From: Paenibacillus sp. FSL H7-0737
GTDB lineage: Bacteria; Bacillota; Bacilli; Paenibacillales; Paenibacillaceae
Direction: 5' to 3'
Length of the DNA: 64,000 bases
Assembly (NCBI RefSeq): GCF_000758545.1
Contig: NZ_CP009279.1
Span: 5,084,001 to 5,148,000 of the forward strand
In this document: positions 51,366 through 60,924 of the stretch, one piece after another
Numbering within the stretch: position 1 is the first letter of the stretch
How the letters are laid out: each line of letters opens with the position of its first letter
Program-made: the position numbers and the translations under genes
The notes under the pieces: generated by a model
What the model was told of the DNA's origin: nothing
What the model saw: only the letters and a program-made list of their open reading frames with translations
Database searches by the model: none

Positions 51366-52634
51366 TTAATCGTTCAGATTCCAGCTGTCCAAATAATCCA
51401 CTTGTGCTGGAGTCAGACTATCAATGTTAATGCCCAGACTTTGCAGCTTGTAGCGTGCTACCTGCTCATCCAGCTCATAAGGAACATTCTCAACTTTTAC
51501 GCCGATGCTCTTATAATTATCATTTACATATTTCAACGACAGCGCTTGTAGCGCAAAGGTCGTATCCATAATTTCGGCAGGGTGTCCATCCGCAGCACCC
51601 AGATTTACAAGTCTGCCTTCTGCAAGCAGATATAGTTTACGTCCGTCGCGAAGCTGGTACTCTTCGATATTTTTGCGAACCGTACGCTGAGATACGGATC
51701 TTTCAGACAATTCAGGCTTATTCACTTCAACGTCGAAATGGCCTGCATTGCACATGATTGCTCCATCCTTCATCACATCATAATGTTCACCGCGAATGAC
51801 ATAACGATTACCAGTTACTGTAACGAAGAAATCACCAACCTTAGCAGCTTCCAGCATAGGCATAACTTCGAAACCGTCCATATGTGCTTCAACAGCTTTA
51901 ATAGCATCCACTTCTGTGACAACCACTTTTGCGCCCAAACCTTTGGCACGCATAGCAACACCTTTACCGCACCAGCCGTATCCGACAACAACTACGGTTT
52001 TGCCCGCAACAATCAGGTTGGTTGTTCGAATAATTCCATCCCATGCGGATTGGCCTGTGCCATAGCGGTTATCAAACAAATATTTGCAATAAGCATCATT
52101 TACTGCGACCATTGGGAACTTCAACACACCTTGCTTTTGAAGAGCTTTTAGACGAATGATGCCGGTTGTTGTTTCTTCAGCACCCCCACGAATATTCTCC
52201 ATTAGATCAGGACGCTCCGAATGCAGCAATGTAGCAAAATCCCCACCATCATCAATAATCAAATCCGGTTTACTTTCCAGCGCCTTGATATTAAGGGCTT
52301 TGAACTCTTCAGGTGACGGATTGTATTTAGCAAATACGGTAATTCCGTCCTCTACAAGCGCCGCACATACATCATCCTGTGTAGACAGTGGATTCGATCC
52401 AGTAATAGTTACTTCTGCACCGCCTGCTTTGACTACCTTCGCCAGATAAGCGGTTTTAGCTTCCAAATGAAGCGTAATAGATACTTTTAGTCCTTTGAAT
52501 GGCTGCTCAGCTTCGAACTGCTCACGGATACGGTTCAATACCGGCATATGTTGACGAACCCAGTCGATTTTCAAATGACCTTCGGGTGCGAGTGACATAT
52601 CAGCCACGATACTATTTTGTTTTGATGAACTCAT
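51366..52634 (-). CDS. ahcY: S-adenosylhomocysteine hydrolase
   Basis: A 422-residue NAD-dependent enzyme splitting S-adenosylhomocysteine to adenosine and homocysteine, clearing the product of methylations. NAD-binding motif VVVVGYGWCGKGVAMRAKGLGA; substrate residues in DDGGDFATLLHSERPDL and AVNDAYCKYLFDNRYGTGQS. AGGAGG lies upstream of the ATG. B. subtilis lacks this enzyme and uses the MtnN/LuxS route. The repeat-filled flanks suggest it is a single-gene unit. Confidence 0.95.
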   Translation of the reverse strand: MSSSKQNSIVADMSLAPEGHLKIDWVRQHMPVLNRIREQFEAEQPFKGLKVSITLHLEAKTAYLAKVVKAGGAEVTITGSNPLSTQDDVCAALVEDGITVFAKYNPSPEEFKALNIKALESKPDLIIDDGGDFATLLHSERPDLMENIRGGAEETTTGIIRLKALQKQGVLKFPMVAVNDAYCKYLFDNRYGTGQSAWDGIIRTTNLIVAGKTVVVVGYGWCGKGVAMRAKGLGAKVVVTEVDAIKAVEAHMDGFEVMPMLEAAKVGDFFVTVTGNRYVIRGEHYDVMKDGAIMCNAGHFDVEVNKPELSERSVSQRTVRKNIEEYQLRDGRKLYLLAEGRLVNLGAADGHPAEIMDTTFALQALSLKYVNDNYKSIGVKVENVPYELDEQVARYKLQSLGINIDSLTPAQVDYLDSWNLND

Positions 52635-52650
52635 AATGAAACCTCCTAAA

Positions 52651-52760
52651 AGTTTTATGGAGCGATACTTCTATGTTTTACTTCGCAGTAAAACTCGCTT
52701 CGTAAGCATAATCCAAGTTTTGTGAGCGTTACTTCTTTGTTTTATGGAGCAATACTTCTC
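52651..52760. repeat. Short direct repeats between bshC and ahcY
   Basis: The word GAGCGATACTTCTATGTTTTA (first copy, 52660) recurs with changes at 52724 (GAGCGTTACTTCTTTGTTTTA) and 52747 (GAGCAATACTTCTC). TTTTATGG precedes the first and third. The spacing is irregular (64 and 23), unlike the palindrome arrays. The last copy touches the bshC stop region. Confidence 0.6.
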
Positions 52761-54391
52761 TACATATAAATGATACGATGCGTCCCACTATAATCCGGTT
52801 CAATAGCCATCAGCTCATCTAACCATGGAAGTCCGTAGCGGTTCAAGTAATACATGATATTGTACACTCTTTCTTGCAGTTTACCCAGTGGCATTAACGA
52901 CAGCTCGATTCGCTCCCATTGACGGATTGCAGCTTCATTCTGTTTTGCCATTGCATCTTGGGCTTTCGCTTGTAAAAAAGTGATCTGATCTAAAATCTTA
53001 TCTTTATTGTTATTCCCTAGTTTTAGCAGACCTGCCTGAATGGTTCCAAGCTGCTCAATCAGTGGTTCGTACATGGCAGAGAAAGTAGCTTTAGTTTCTT
53101 CGAAACGTTGTTCAATCCCCAGCTCATCCTGTGCAGCCAACCACTCATGTCTTTTACGATCTAGTCCCTGTCTTACGTCCTCAAAGCTTAGTTGATATTT
53201 ATCCATATGCTTATGAAGCGTACCTTCCACCACTGTGAAAGACATTCTCGGGATGATCAGGGGCATTTGTCCCCCAATGATCTCAAACGCACGATGCGGA
53301 ATGGCCCAATAAGCAATCTCACCTTGACCTAGCACCGTTGCTAGAACCGGCAACACATAATCCTGCATAAGCGGACGTGTCAGCACGTTGTTACTGAATA
53401 GTTCCGGATGAACCTTCACTTCCTCCAGTAGTTCATCCCGGGTGAACGATACCTGGCCCTTGCGATCGGCAAAAACGCCATCTTTCTTATGAAGCAATAA
53501 TCGTACACCTTCATGTATATAAAAGAGGTTGGCATTGCCTGCCGTAACGTCAGCTTGAAGCTCATACCCAGCGTTCACGATATCAGAAGCAGAATTCATG
53601 TACGCTGTTTCCAGTGCATCATTCTGCATAATTAGCGAAGTAAAGAAAGGCTCTTCTAACTTACGAAGGTTAGGATCAGCAGAATCGAGCAGGATCAGAC
53701 CAAATTTACCAAATAAAGAACCCATCAGCTTGGCAAAAGCATCCGTCATACTATCTGCTCTAAACGAAGAAGATCGAATAAATTCCATAATTTGCGGTTT
53801 AAAGTCACTATCTTGAAGTAGCGCATCCAGCTGTTCCACTACTTGCTGCCAGCTTTCATCTTCTACACGAATATTACTCACCGAGGAGCGTTTCTCCTCT
53901 GATTTCTCTATCTTAATCTTTGTAATCTCTTGTGTACGATTTAATACATACGTATGATTCACTTCATCCCAGTCATGATCCTCTCCTGCAATCCAGAATA
54001 ATGGGATTACAGGTCGACCGAGCTGTTCTGCTGCTTCTTTTGCCGCCATAATGGTTGTCATTGCTTTATATACTACAAGTAGTGGTCCTGTGAATAATCC
54101 GCTTTGCTGTCCGCCAGTAACCACTAACGTTCCCGGCTGTTCTAAAAGTGCCAGGGAAGACATCACCGCATCATGTGAATTATGCTTTTCATTATATTGC
54201 CGTAGACATGCAGCAACTTGTGTCCGGTCTGCACGGAGACCCTCACTACGATCCAGCCATTCTGCCCGAATGCTTCTACTCTCTTTGCTTCGGAAATCCC
54301 CACCATACAAATGACTAACTTTTTCAAAATTTTCTATATAGTCGCGCGCGAGTGCAGATCCACCCGAGAGCGGTTCCTTAACAATATTCAT
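52760..54391 (-). CDS. bshC: Bacillithiol biosynthesis cysteine-adding enzyme BshC
   Basis: A 543-residue enzyme of the last step of bacillithiol synthesis, putting Cys onto GlcN-malate. TLVVTGGQQSGLFTGPLLVVYKAMTTI is the conserved Rossmann-like segment, followed by VIPLFWIAGEDHDWDEVNHTYVL; the C-terminal coiled coil and YNIMYYLNRYGLPWLDELM complete the family pattern. GGAGG lies upstream of the ATG at 54391. It lies just upstream of mraZ/ahcY, as in many bacilli (bshC next to the dcw cluster). Confidence 0.95.
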   Translation of the reverse strand: MNIVKEPLSGGSALARDYIENFEKVSHLYGGDFRSKESRSIRAEWLDRSEGLRADRTQVAACLRQYNEKHNSHDAVMSSLALLEQPGTLVVTGGQQSGLFTGPLLVVYKAMTTIMAAKEAAEQLGRPVIPLFWIAGEDHDWDEVNHTYVLNRTQEITKIKIEKSEEKRSSVSNIRVEDESWQQVVEQLDALLQDSDFKPQIMEFIRSSSFRADSMTDAFAKLMGSLFGKFGLILLDSADPNLRKLEEPFFTSLIMQNDALETAYMNSASDIVNAGYELQADVTAGNANLFYIHEGVRLLLHKKDGVFADRKGQVSFTRDELLEEVKVHPELFSNNVLTRPLMQDYVLPVLATVLGQGEIAYWAIPHRAFEIIGGQMPLIIPRMSFTVVEGTLHKHMDKYQLSFEDVRQGLDRKRHEWLAAQDELGIEQRFEETKATFSAMYEPLIEQLGTIQAGLLKLGNNNKDKILDQITFLQAKAQDAMAKQNEAAIRQWERIELSLMPLGKLQERVYNIMYYLNRYGLPWLDELMAIEPDYSGTHRIIYM

Positions 54392-54577
54392 TTGCTAGTG
54401 CCTCCAGTTCTACTGAGCAGTTATATGTAAATCCAAGTTCGTAAACTCTATATGATTGTATCCAAAGTCAGGGGCCGCGTCAAAAGAATTACATACCTGA
54501 AAAAAAGCAATGCAAGAGCAGCCGTTTTATTTTCTTATCCATTAAAATGATTATTAAATATCCCCACTACATACAAG

Positions 54578-54602
54578 AGGCGAGAGCATAACGCTCCCGC
54601 CT
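54578..54602 (-). terminator. Hairpin ending the opp operon
   Basis: AGGCGGGAGC and GCTCTCGCCT pair with a 5-base loop and one mismatch, 21 bases after the oppF stop. The T run after it is weak (TTGTATG). Confidence 0.6.
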
Positions 54603-54622
54603 GTCTAATACTCGCTATAGAT

Positions 54623-55543
54623 TTAAGCAAATTTTTTGCTTACCCAGTGTCCTTTGGATACTTCTACTAATTCAAAGTCACTATCATTGCTCTTTTCGTT
54701 AGCAGAATAAATAGGACTACCAAGCTCATCATGCAAGTGAATACGTTTCTTGTTCACTTCAATTTCCGGATCCGGAATTGGAATAGCTGACAAGAGAGAT
54801 TTGGTATAAGGGTGGATAGGATTTGCATAAAGCTCTTCACTTTCCGCCAATTCTACCATTTTACCCAAGTACATAACTGCTACGCGATCACTGATATGTT
54901 TAACCATGGACAGATCATGCGCGATGAAAAGATAAGTCAATCCCAGACGATCTTGCAATTCTTTAAGCAAGTTTACGACCTGAGCCTGAATGGATACGTC
55001 AAGCGCGGAAATCGGCTCATCACAAACGATGAACTTAGGATTTACCGCTAACGAACGGGCAATCCCAATACGTTGGCGTTGTCCACCAGAGAATTCATGC
55101 GGATAACGAGTAGCGTGATCATGGTTAAGACCAACCATATCGAGCAGCTCTTCGATCCGTTTTTTACGTTCTGCACGACTGCCAGCCATTCCGTGAATGT
55201 CCAGTGCCTCGCCGATGATATCAGAAACCGTAAAACGCGGGTTAAGTGATGCGTACGGATCTTGGAAAATCATCTGCATGTCACGGCGCATTGCTTTCAT
55301 TTTGTTAGAAGGCAATTTATAAATGTCTGTACCATTATATTTCACACTTCCGGCAGTTGGCTCATACAAGCGAAGAATTGTACGTCCAGCAGTAGTCTTA
55401 CCACAACCGGATTCCCCTACCATTCCAAGCGTCTCGCCCTCACGGATGGAGAAGTTAATATTATCAACAGCCTTAAGAACCTTGCCTTGACCTACATTAA
55501 AATATTTCTTAAGACCTTCTACTTCTATTAGGTTCTTACTCAA
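54623..55543 (-). CDS. oppF: Oligopeptide ABC transporter ATPase OppF
   Basis: A 306-residue ATPase of a peptide importer. Walker A GESGCGKTT, signature FSGGQRQRIGIARSLA, Walker B FIVCDEPISALDVSIQ, and the Opp/Dpp C-terminal extension HPYTKSLLSAIPIPDPE. The TTG start at 55543 overlaps the oppD stop as TTGA, with GGAGG 10 bases upstream, so longer in-frame starts are unlikely. It is last in the operon. Confidence 0.93.
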   Translation of the reverse strand: MSKNLIEVEGLKKYFNVGQGKVLKAVDNINFSIREGETLGMVGESGCGKTTAGRTILRLYEPTAGSVKYNGTDIYKLPSNKMKAMRRDMQMIFQDPYASLNPRFTVSDIIGEALDIHGMAGSRAERKKRIEELLDMVGLNHDHATRYPHEFSGGQRQRIGIARSLAVNPKFIVCDEPISALDVSIQAQVVNLLKELQDRLGLTYLFIAHDLSMVKHISDRVAVMYLGKMVELAESEELYANPIHPYTKSLLSAIPIPDPEIEVNKKRIHLHDELGSPIYSANEKSNDSDFELVEVSKGHWVSKKFA

Positions 55544-56535
55544 GAGTACTGCACCTCCTTGGCCATCGAATGCAGATTCCAGCAACGCGCCATATGCGTT
55601 TCGCTGAATTCTGTGGCGCCGGGATCGATTTGTTCGCAAACATGCATTGCTTCATTGCAACGCGCGGTGAACGGACAGCCGATCGGCGGCTTGATCAGAT
55701 CTGGCGGTGTGCCGATGATCGGAATGAGCGGCTCGCCCTTCTTTTGGTCCAGACGCGGCATCGAGCGCAGCAGACCTTTGGTATATGGATGCTGTGGATT
55801 CTTAAAGATTTCCCATCTTGTTCCAGTCTCCACAACTTCACCTGCATACATTACAATTACCCGATCACACATACCGGCAACGACGCCAAGATCATGGGTA
55901 ATCAAAATGATGGAGGTACCTAGTTTTTGCTGCATCTCTCTCATAACTTCCATGATCTGCGCCTGAATGGTTACGTCAAGAGCCGTTGTAGGCTCGTCCG
56001 CTATGAGTAAAGCCGGACGGCAGGCTAGCGCGATTGCAATCATTACACGCTGGCGCATACCGCCTGAAAACTCGTGGGGATATTGGTTAAAGCGAGCCTC
56101 AGCATTTGTGATGCCAACTAATTTGAGCATCTCAATACCTTGCTTTTTCGCTTCGGCCGCTGACATTTTCTGATGTTTAATCAAAACTTCAGTGATCTGT
56201 TTGCCCACTTTGATGGTTGGGTTCAAAGAAGTCATCGGGTCTTGAAAAATCATGCCAATATCTTTACCGCGAATGGATTCCATTTCTTTCATGCTTTTGT
56301 CTAGCAAATTTTGTCCTTGGAAAATAATTTCTCCCTTTTTCACTTTAGAGGGTGGGGAAGGGATCAACCGCATAATCGATTGTGCAGTTACACTCTTACC
56401 GCTGCCGGACTCGCCGACGATGGCAACCGTTTCACCTTTGCCAATTTCAAAATTCATACCACGGACAGCTTGCACTTCTCCGCCTTTAACAAAAAACGAA
56501 ACATGCAAATCTTTGACTTGTAAAATAGGTTCCAT
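55540..56535 (-). CDS. oppD: Oligopeptide ABC transporter ATPase OppD
   Basis: A 331-residue ATPase pairing with OppF. Walker A GESGSGKSV, signature FSGGMRQRVMIAIALACRP, Walker B LLIADEPTTALDVTIQ. The C-terminal region has GCPFTARCNEAMHVCEQI, a Cys-containing motif typical of OppD/DppD that can hold an Fe-S cluster in some members. AGGAGGGGTATGG precedes the ATG. Confidence 0.94.
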   Translation of the reverse strand: MEPILQVKDLHVSFFVKGGEVQAVRGMNFEIGKGETVAIVGESGSGKSVTAQSIMRLIPSPPSKVKKGEIIFQGQNLLDKSMKEMESIRGKDIGMIFQDPMTSLNPTIKVGKQITEVLIKHQKMSAAEAKKQGIEMLKLVGITNAEARFNQYPHEFSGGMRQRVMIAIALACRPALLIADEPTTALDVTIQAQIMEVMREMQQKLGTSIILITHDLGVVAGMCDRVIVMYAGEVVETGTRWEIFKNPQHPYTKGLLRSMPRLDQKKGEPLIPIIGTPPDLIKPPIGCPFTARCNEAMHVCEQIDPGATEFSETHMARCWNLHSMAKEVQYS

Positions 56536-56546
56536 CCATACCCCTC

Positions 56547-57491
56547 CTATTTTTTCAGCTTAGGATCAAGCGCGTCACGAAGACCATCACCGAAAATGTT
56601 GAAAGAAAGCATGGTTAAACTGATCAGAATGGCAGGGAACAGGAAGCGCCATGGATAGTACAACCAACCGGTGAGTGAATCGTTAATCATAGATCCAAGT
56701 GAAGCGATAGGAGCTTGTACACCAAGACCCAAGAAGCTTAGGAAAGCCTCTGCAAAAATTGCATTTGGTACAGAAAGTGTAATCGTTACAATAATCGGAC
56801 CCACTGCGTTCGGCAGAAGGTGTTTGAACAACAGTCTCGCAGAACCTGCACCCATGGAACGGGAAGCCAATACGAACTCGCGATTCTTGAGCTGCATAAT
56901 TTCACCGCGTACAATCCACGACATCGTAATCCAACCCGTAATGGTTAAGGCCAGGATGATGGTACCAAGACTTGGTTCAAGCACAACCAAAAGCAAAATT
57001 ACAACAAGCAGATAAGGAATGGAGTACAAAATTTCAGAGAATTTGTTCATGATATTATCTACACGGCCGCCGAAGAAGCCCATAATACCTCCATAGATAA
57101 CACCGATAAACAAGTCGATGGCTGCCGCAGCTAGACCAACGATCAAGGAGATCCGTGCTCCGTACCAAGTACGAACGAAAATATCACGTCCAAGATCATC
57201 CGTTCCAAACCAGTGATCGGAGGAAGGGGGCTTATTGGTATTCATCAAGTCATTGGAGTAATAGTTATATTTCGAGAATAAGGGAGCGATAATCGCTGCA
57301 AGCACGATCAAGCCTAGAATCCCAAGCGCTGTCATCGCCATTTTGTTTTGACGCAACCGTTGCCAAGAATCTTTCCAGGCAGAGAGACTCTCCCGCTGAA
57401 TAACCTCGGCTTCTTTTTCATCTACACCGACTTTTTGAAAATCTTCCGGTTTTAGATTCATGTTCTTTAACAAGTTATTATCAGATGCCAC
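56547..57491 (-). CDS. oppC: Oligopeptide ABC transporter permease OppC
   Basis: A 314-residue permease. An N-terminal cytoplasmic stretch (LKNMNLKPEDFQKVG...) is followed by about six helices; the inner loop FVLASRSMGAGSARLLFKHLLPNAVGPIIV is the EAA motif that contacts the ATPases, and LGTDDLGRDIFVRTWYGARISL is the OppC-type domain. Three bases separate it from oppB. Confidence 0.94.
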   Translation of the reverse strand: MASDNNLLKNMNLKPEDFQKVGVDEKEAEVIQRESLSAWKDSWQRLRQNKMAMTALGILGLIVLAAIIAPLFSKYNYYSNDLMNTNKPPSSDHWFGTDDLGRDIFVRTWYGARISLIVGLAAAAIDLFIGVIYGGIMGFFGGRVDNIMNKFSEILYSIPYLLVVILLLVVLEPSLGTIILALTITGWITMSWIVRGEIMQLKNREFVLASRSMGAGSARLLFKHLLPNAVGPIIVTITLSVPNAIFAEAFLSFLGLGVQAPIASLGSMINDSLTGWLYYPWRFLFPAILISLTMLSFNIFGDGLRDALDPKLKK

Positions 57492-57494
57492 TCT

Positions 57495-58427
57495 TTAGCC
57501 CTCCTTTCCTCCACTTAATTTCATACGTGGGTCAATCAATACATAAGCAATATCAGTAATGAAACGGGCCACCATAAGTAGTACACCATAGAAAATGGTT
57601 ATCCCCATAATAACGGTATAGTCACGGACACCAATCGCTTCCACGAACTGTTTACCAATACCCCCAACACCAAAGATCTGCTCGATAACAACCGAACCAG
57701 TTACGATGTTAGCTGTCATAGGTCCCATGTAAGTAACAACCGGCAGGATACCATTACGAAGTACGTGACGGCTTAGAATAGCCATCCAGCTTAATCCCTT
57801 AGCCTTAGCCGTTTTGATATAATCCGCATTCAAAACTTCAAGCATACTTGAACGTGTCAAGCGCGCTATAAATGCTATTGGCTGTGCCGAGAGCGCTGCT
57901 ACAGGAAGGAAATAATAGATTGGTCCTTTAAAACCTGAAACCGGTACCCAACCCAATTTGAAAGCGAACACATACTGTAATAATGACGCGACTACAAAGC
58001 TCGGAACCGCAATCCCCAGAACTGCCAACACCATCGCGGCGCTGTCAAGAAACTTTCTGTGATAGAGTGCCGCTAACATGCCGAGAAGAACCCCAACAAT
58101 AACCGCCACAACAATTGCGACGAGTCCCAGCTTCAGCGACGCTGAAAAGGTTTGACCGATCAAATGTGATACATCTTGATTCAGGCGTTTCATGGATACA
58201 CCCAGATCACCTTGGATAATATCACCTAAATACTTAAAATACTGATGAGAGAGCGGCTTGTCCAGACCATATTGCTCCATCAAACGCGCTTTAATTTCTG
58301 GCGGTACTTTTTTCTCAGAAGTAAACGGATCCCCTGGAATAGCTTTCATCAAGAAAAAAGTTGCTGAAATCAGTACAAATAATGAAACCAACATATAGAA
58401 GAATTTATTTGCGACATAACGAACCAT
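57495..58427 (-). CDS. oppB: Oligopeptide ABC transporter permease OppB
   Basis: A 310-residue permease with six helices. EAA loop DYIKTAKAKGLSWMAILSRHVLRNGILPVV; N-terminal ANKFFYMLVSLFVLISATFFLMKAIPGDPF is the OppB pattern. The start is set at 58427 (MVRYVANKFF), about 10 bases from GGAGGAGGTG; an ATG at 58433 is possible. It is first of the BCDF part, behind a terminator-like hairpin that follows oppA. Confidence 0.93.
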   Translation of the reverse strand: MVRYVANKFFYMLVSLFVLISATFFLMKAIPGDPFTSEKKVPPEIKARLMEQYGLDKPLSHQYFKYLGDIIQGDLGVSMKRLNQDVSHLIGQTFSASLKLGLVAIVVAVIVGVLLGMLAALYHRKFLDSAAMVLAVLGIAVPSFVVASLLQYVFAFKLGWVPVSGFKGPIYYFLPVAALSAQPIAFIARLTRSSMLEVLNADYIKTAKAKGLSWMAILSRHVLRNGILPVVTYMGPMTANIVTGSVVIEQIFGVGGIGKQFVEAIGVRDYTVIMGITIFYGVLLMVARFITDIAYVLIDPRMKLSGGKEG

Positions 58428-58551
58428 CCCCATCACACCTCCTCCGACAAATTTTTTGAGAGCATTATATTGATTTTATGAAAAAAACGGATTTTTGTCC
58501 ATTTTCTAAATATGTTATAAATAACAATAAATAACAAATAGACGGAAATAC

Positions 58552-58591
58552 AAAAAAAAGGGATATATATGGAGTTCCACATATATATCCC
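58552..58591 (-). terminator. Strong hairpin between oppA and oppB
   Basis: GGGATATATATG and CATATATATCCC form a perfect 12-bp stem with an 8-base loop, followed by TTTTTTTTG on the minus strand. It should end most transcripts after oppA and let only some pass to oppBCDF. Confidence 0.88.
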
Positions 58592-58649
58592 GAAGTATTG
58601 TGTTACTTCAGTCAACTAACTATTCTGTTTAAATTACATGAGCTAAATC

Positions 58650-60359
58650 TTAGTGCTCAAGCAAGTATCCACGAGTCAAGTCAATTGCACCACTGAAGTC
58701 AAGAGTAACACCTTTGAGGTACTCTTTAGTCAGGGAGTTGTTAGTGTAGTAGTACAAAGGAATCAATACTTGATCTTGCTCGATGAGCAATTTCTCAGCT
58801 GCTGCAAACTTGTCTTGACGTACTTTCAAGTCAGTACTTGCTTTAGCTTCGCTGATCAATTTGTCATACTCAGGGTTAGCGTAACCAGTATCATTGTTAC
58901 CGCCACCTGTTACCCACATATCAAGGAAAGTCATTGGATCATTGTAATCCGCAGTCCAACCAGCACGTGCAACTTGGTAGTTCAGGTTTTGACGGTTTTC
59001 AATAAATACAGCCCACTCTTGGTTAACGGTTTGTACGTCGATACCAAGATTGTTTTTCCACATATCAGCAATCGCCAAAGCGATTTTCTTGTGACCTTCA
59101 CTTGTGTTGTAAGTCAAAGAGAATGTAGGCAGTTTATCCATACCTTCTTCTTTCAGACCTTCAGCAAGCAAAGTTTTAGCTTGTTCTAGATCTTCAGTGA
59201 AGTAGCTATCTTTAACTGCTGTACGGTACTCACCATCAGCACCAGCGATACCCGGAGGTACATAACCGAATGCTGGGAATTGTCCACCTTGTACTACATT
59301 GTCAATCAAAGCTTGACGGTTAATCGACATTGCAAGAGCTTTACGGATTTTAGCGTTTGTGAAAGGTTTTTCAGTGATATTGAATTCGTAGTAGTATACG
59401 GAAGCAATACCTTTACGGCTGAATTCTTTAGGAAGTTCTTTTTGCACGATTGGAATTTGTTCTGATGGAATTTCACCAGTTGGTCCACCGGCACGATCGT
59501 ATTCACCGTTCTTGTAGCTGAGCAGTTCAGTTGCACCGCTGTTTACAAGGGAGAAGTCGATTTTGTTAAGTTTAATGGAATCTTTATCCCAGTATTTATC
59601 GTTTTTAGTTACAACAAGTGTTTGACCTGTAGTCCACTCAGTAAGAGTGAAAGCACCGTTAACGATCATAGTATCTTTGCTTGTTGCCCATTTTGGATTA
59701 CTCTCAATGGATTTGTGTACAGGGTAATAAGTGTAGAAGGAAAGCAATCCAAGGAAGTAAGGAGTTGGGGCTTCAAGAGTAACTTCGAGAGTTTTCTCAT
59801 CAACCGCTTTGACACCTACTTGACTGAAATCGGTAATTTCCTTGTTGTAGAACTTTTGAGCATTTTTGATGTAGTACAATTGATAAGCGTAAGGTGCAGC
59901 GGATGCAGCAGCAGGATCGAGCACGCGTTTCCAAGCGCGAACGAAGTCTTCTGTTGTTACAGGATCGCCATTACTCCATTGTGAATCACGGAGTTTGAAA
60001 GTATATACCAGACCGTCAGCGGAAACATCCCAGCTTTCAGCAACACCTGGTTCAGCTTGACCAGATTCAGCATTCATGCGAGTCAGACCTTCGTACATTG
60101 TTGTCAGGACAGTGTGAGCTTGGCTATCTTGAGCCAATCCTGGGTCAAATGTTGGAGGCTCAGAGCTTAGGTTGATTCTCAGTGTTTGGTCCGCAGCCAA
60201 TTTCTCTTCTGTAGCCGCATTACCAGTTCCCGTGTTACCAGTGTTACCAGCATTACCTTTATTGCCGCTGTTCGCGTTGTTTCCGCCGCAGCCAGCAAGC
60301 ACTGTGCCGATAACAAGTACTAATGCAAGCATTAGCAATAGACTTTTACTCTTCTTCAT
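58650..60359 (-). CDS. oppA: Oligopeptide-binding lipoprotein OppA
   Basis: A 569-residue lipoprotein: signal peptide with lipobox LAGC (Cys about residue 23), then a Gly/Asn/Thr-rich linker (NNANSGNKGNAGNTGNTGTG). The mature protein has the SBP family-5 pattern: LRINLSSEPPTFDPGLAQDSQ, VYTFKLRDSQWSNGDPVTTEDFVRAWKRVL and WTADYNDPMTFLDMW. It captures oligopeptides outside the membrane for OppBCDF. A TATAAT box lies about 55 bases upstream near 60406. Confidence 0.94.
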   Translation of the reverse strand: MKKSKSLLLMLALVLVIGTVLAGCGGNNANSGNKGNAGNTGNTGTGNAATEEKLAADQTLRINLSSEPPTFDPGLAQDSQAHTVLTTMYEGLTRMNAESGQAEPGVAESWDVSADGLVYTFKLRDSQWSNGDPVTTEDFVRAWKRVLDPAAASAAPYAYQLYYIKNAQKFYNKEITDFSQVGVKAVDEKTLEVTLEAPTPYFLGLLSFYTYYPVHKSIESNPKWATSKDTMIVNGAFTLTEWTTGQTLVVTKNDKYWDKDSIKLNKIDFSLVNSGATELLSYKNGEYDRAGGPTGEIPSEQIPIVQKELPKEFSRKGIASVYYYEFNITEKPFTNAKIRKALAMSINRQALIDNVVQGGQFPAFGYVPPGIAGADGEYRTAVKDSYFTEDLEQAKTLLAEGLKEEGMDKLPTFSLTYNTSEGHKKIALAIADMWKNNLGIDVQTVNQEWAVFIENRQNLNYQVARAGWTADYNDPMTFLDMWVTGGGNNDTGYANPEYDKLISEAKASTDLKVRQDKFAAAEKLLIEQDQVLIPLYYYTNNSLTKEYLKGVTLDFSGAIDLTRGYLLEH

Positions 60360-60510
60360 CTAGCAGTTCCCCCTAAATAGAATGTGGTATATGGTTTATG
60401 ATTATACAACCAGTGGTCAAAAAAATCTAGTGGTATGTTTTCAGAAAATTCTTTTTTTATTAAAACTTTAAACTTTTGTGACGTTGCCGCTTCACCGGAG
60501 CAGTGGAACA

Positions 60511-60897
60511 TTACATCGCTTGTGATATGTACTTAATTAGCCCTACAAACATAAATAATAAATATCCGACGCTCATAAAAAAGAAGGAAAGTCTCCAAAC
60601 TGCCCGAAATAACCGCTTCCCATCTACTTTTCCTTTCAGTCGATTCTGAGCGCCTCCAATCAATCCAGTGGATATTAATACAATAAGTAGTATAAGATAA
60701 AACCCAAAACCGTTATTAAACAAGTTGTTAAATAATGCGGAGACCGATAATAATAAAAAAAATGTAGTCACGTCCATAGCGAGCATAAAAGTTTTCTTTT
60801 TATCTTTTTTTAACCCTCTTCCAATGAAATAAACAATTAAAAACGGTATTATTGGAATCAAACTTAAAGTACCGACCGAATTCATCAGCAATCCCAT
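60511..60897 (-). CDS. DUF3397 family membrane protein
   Basis: A 128-residue protein with four membrane helices (LIPIIPFLIVYFIGRGL, TFFLLLSVSALFN, YLILLIVLISTGLIGG, FFFMSVGYLLFMFVGLI) and a basic loop QNRLKGKVDGKRLFRAVWRL, the DUF3397 pattern known from bacilli, where the gene often follows panE. Function unknown. GGAGAGGTGAAGCT precedes the ATG. It lies 27 bases after panE, so it is in the same unit. Confidence 0.8.
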   Translation of the reverse strand: MGLLMNSVGTLSLIPIIPFLIVYFIGRGLKKDKKKTFMLAMDVTTFFLLLSVSALFNNLFNNGFGFYLILLIVLISTGLIGGAQNRLKGKVDGKRLFRAVWRLSFFFMSVGYLLFMFVGLIKYISQAM

Positions 60898-60924
60898 AGC
60901 TTCACCTCTCCTCCGAGATCATAC

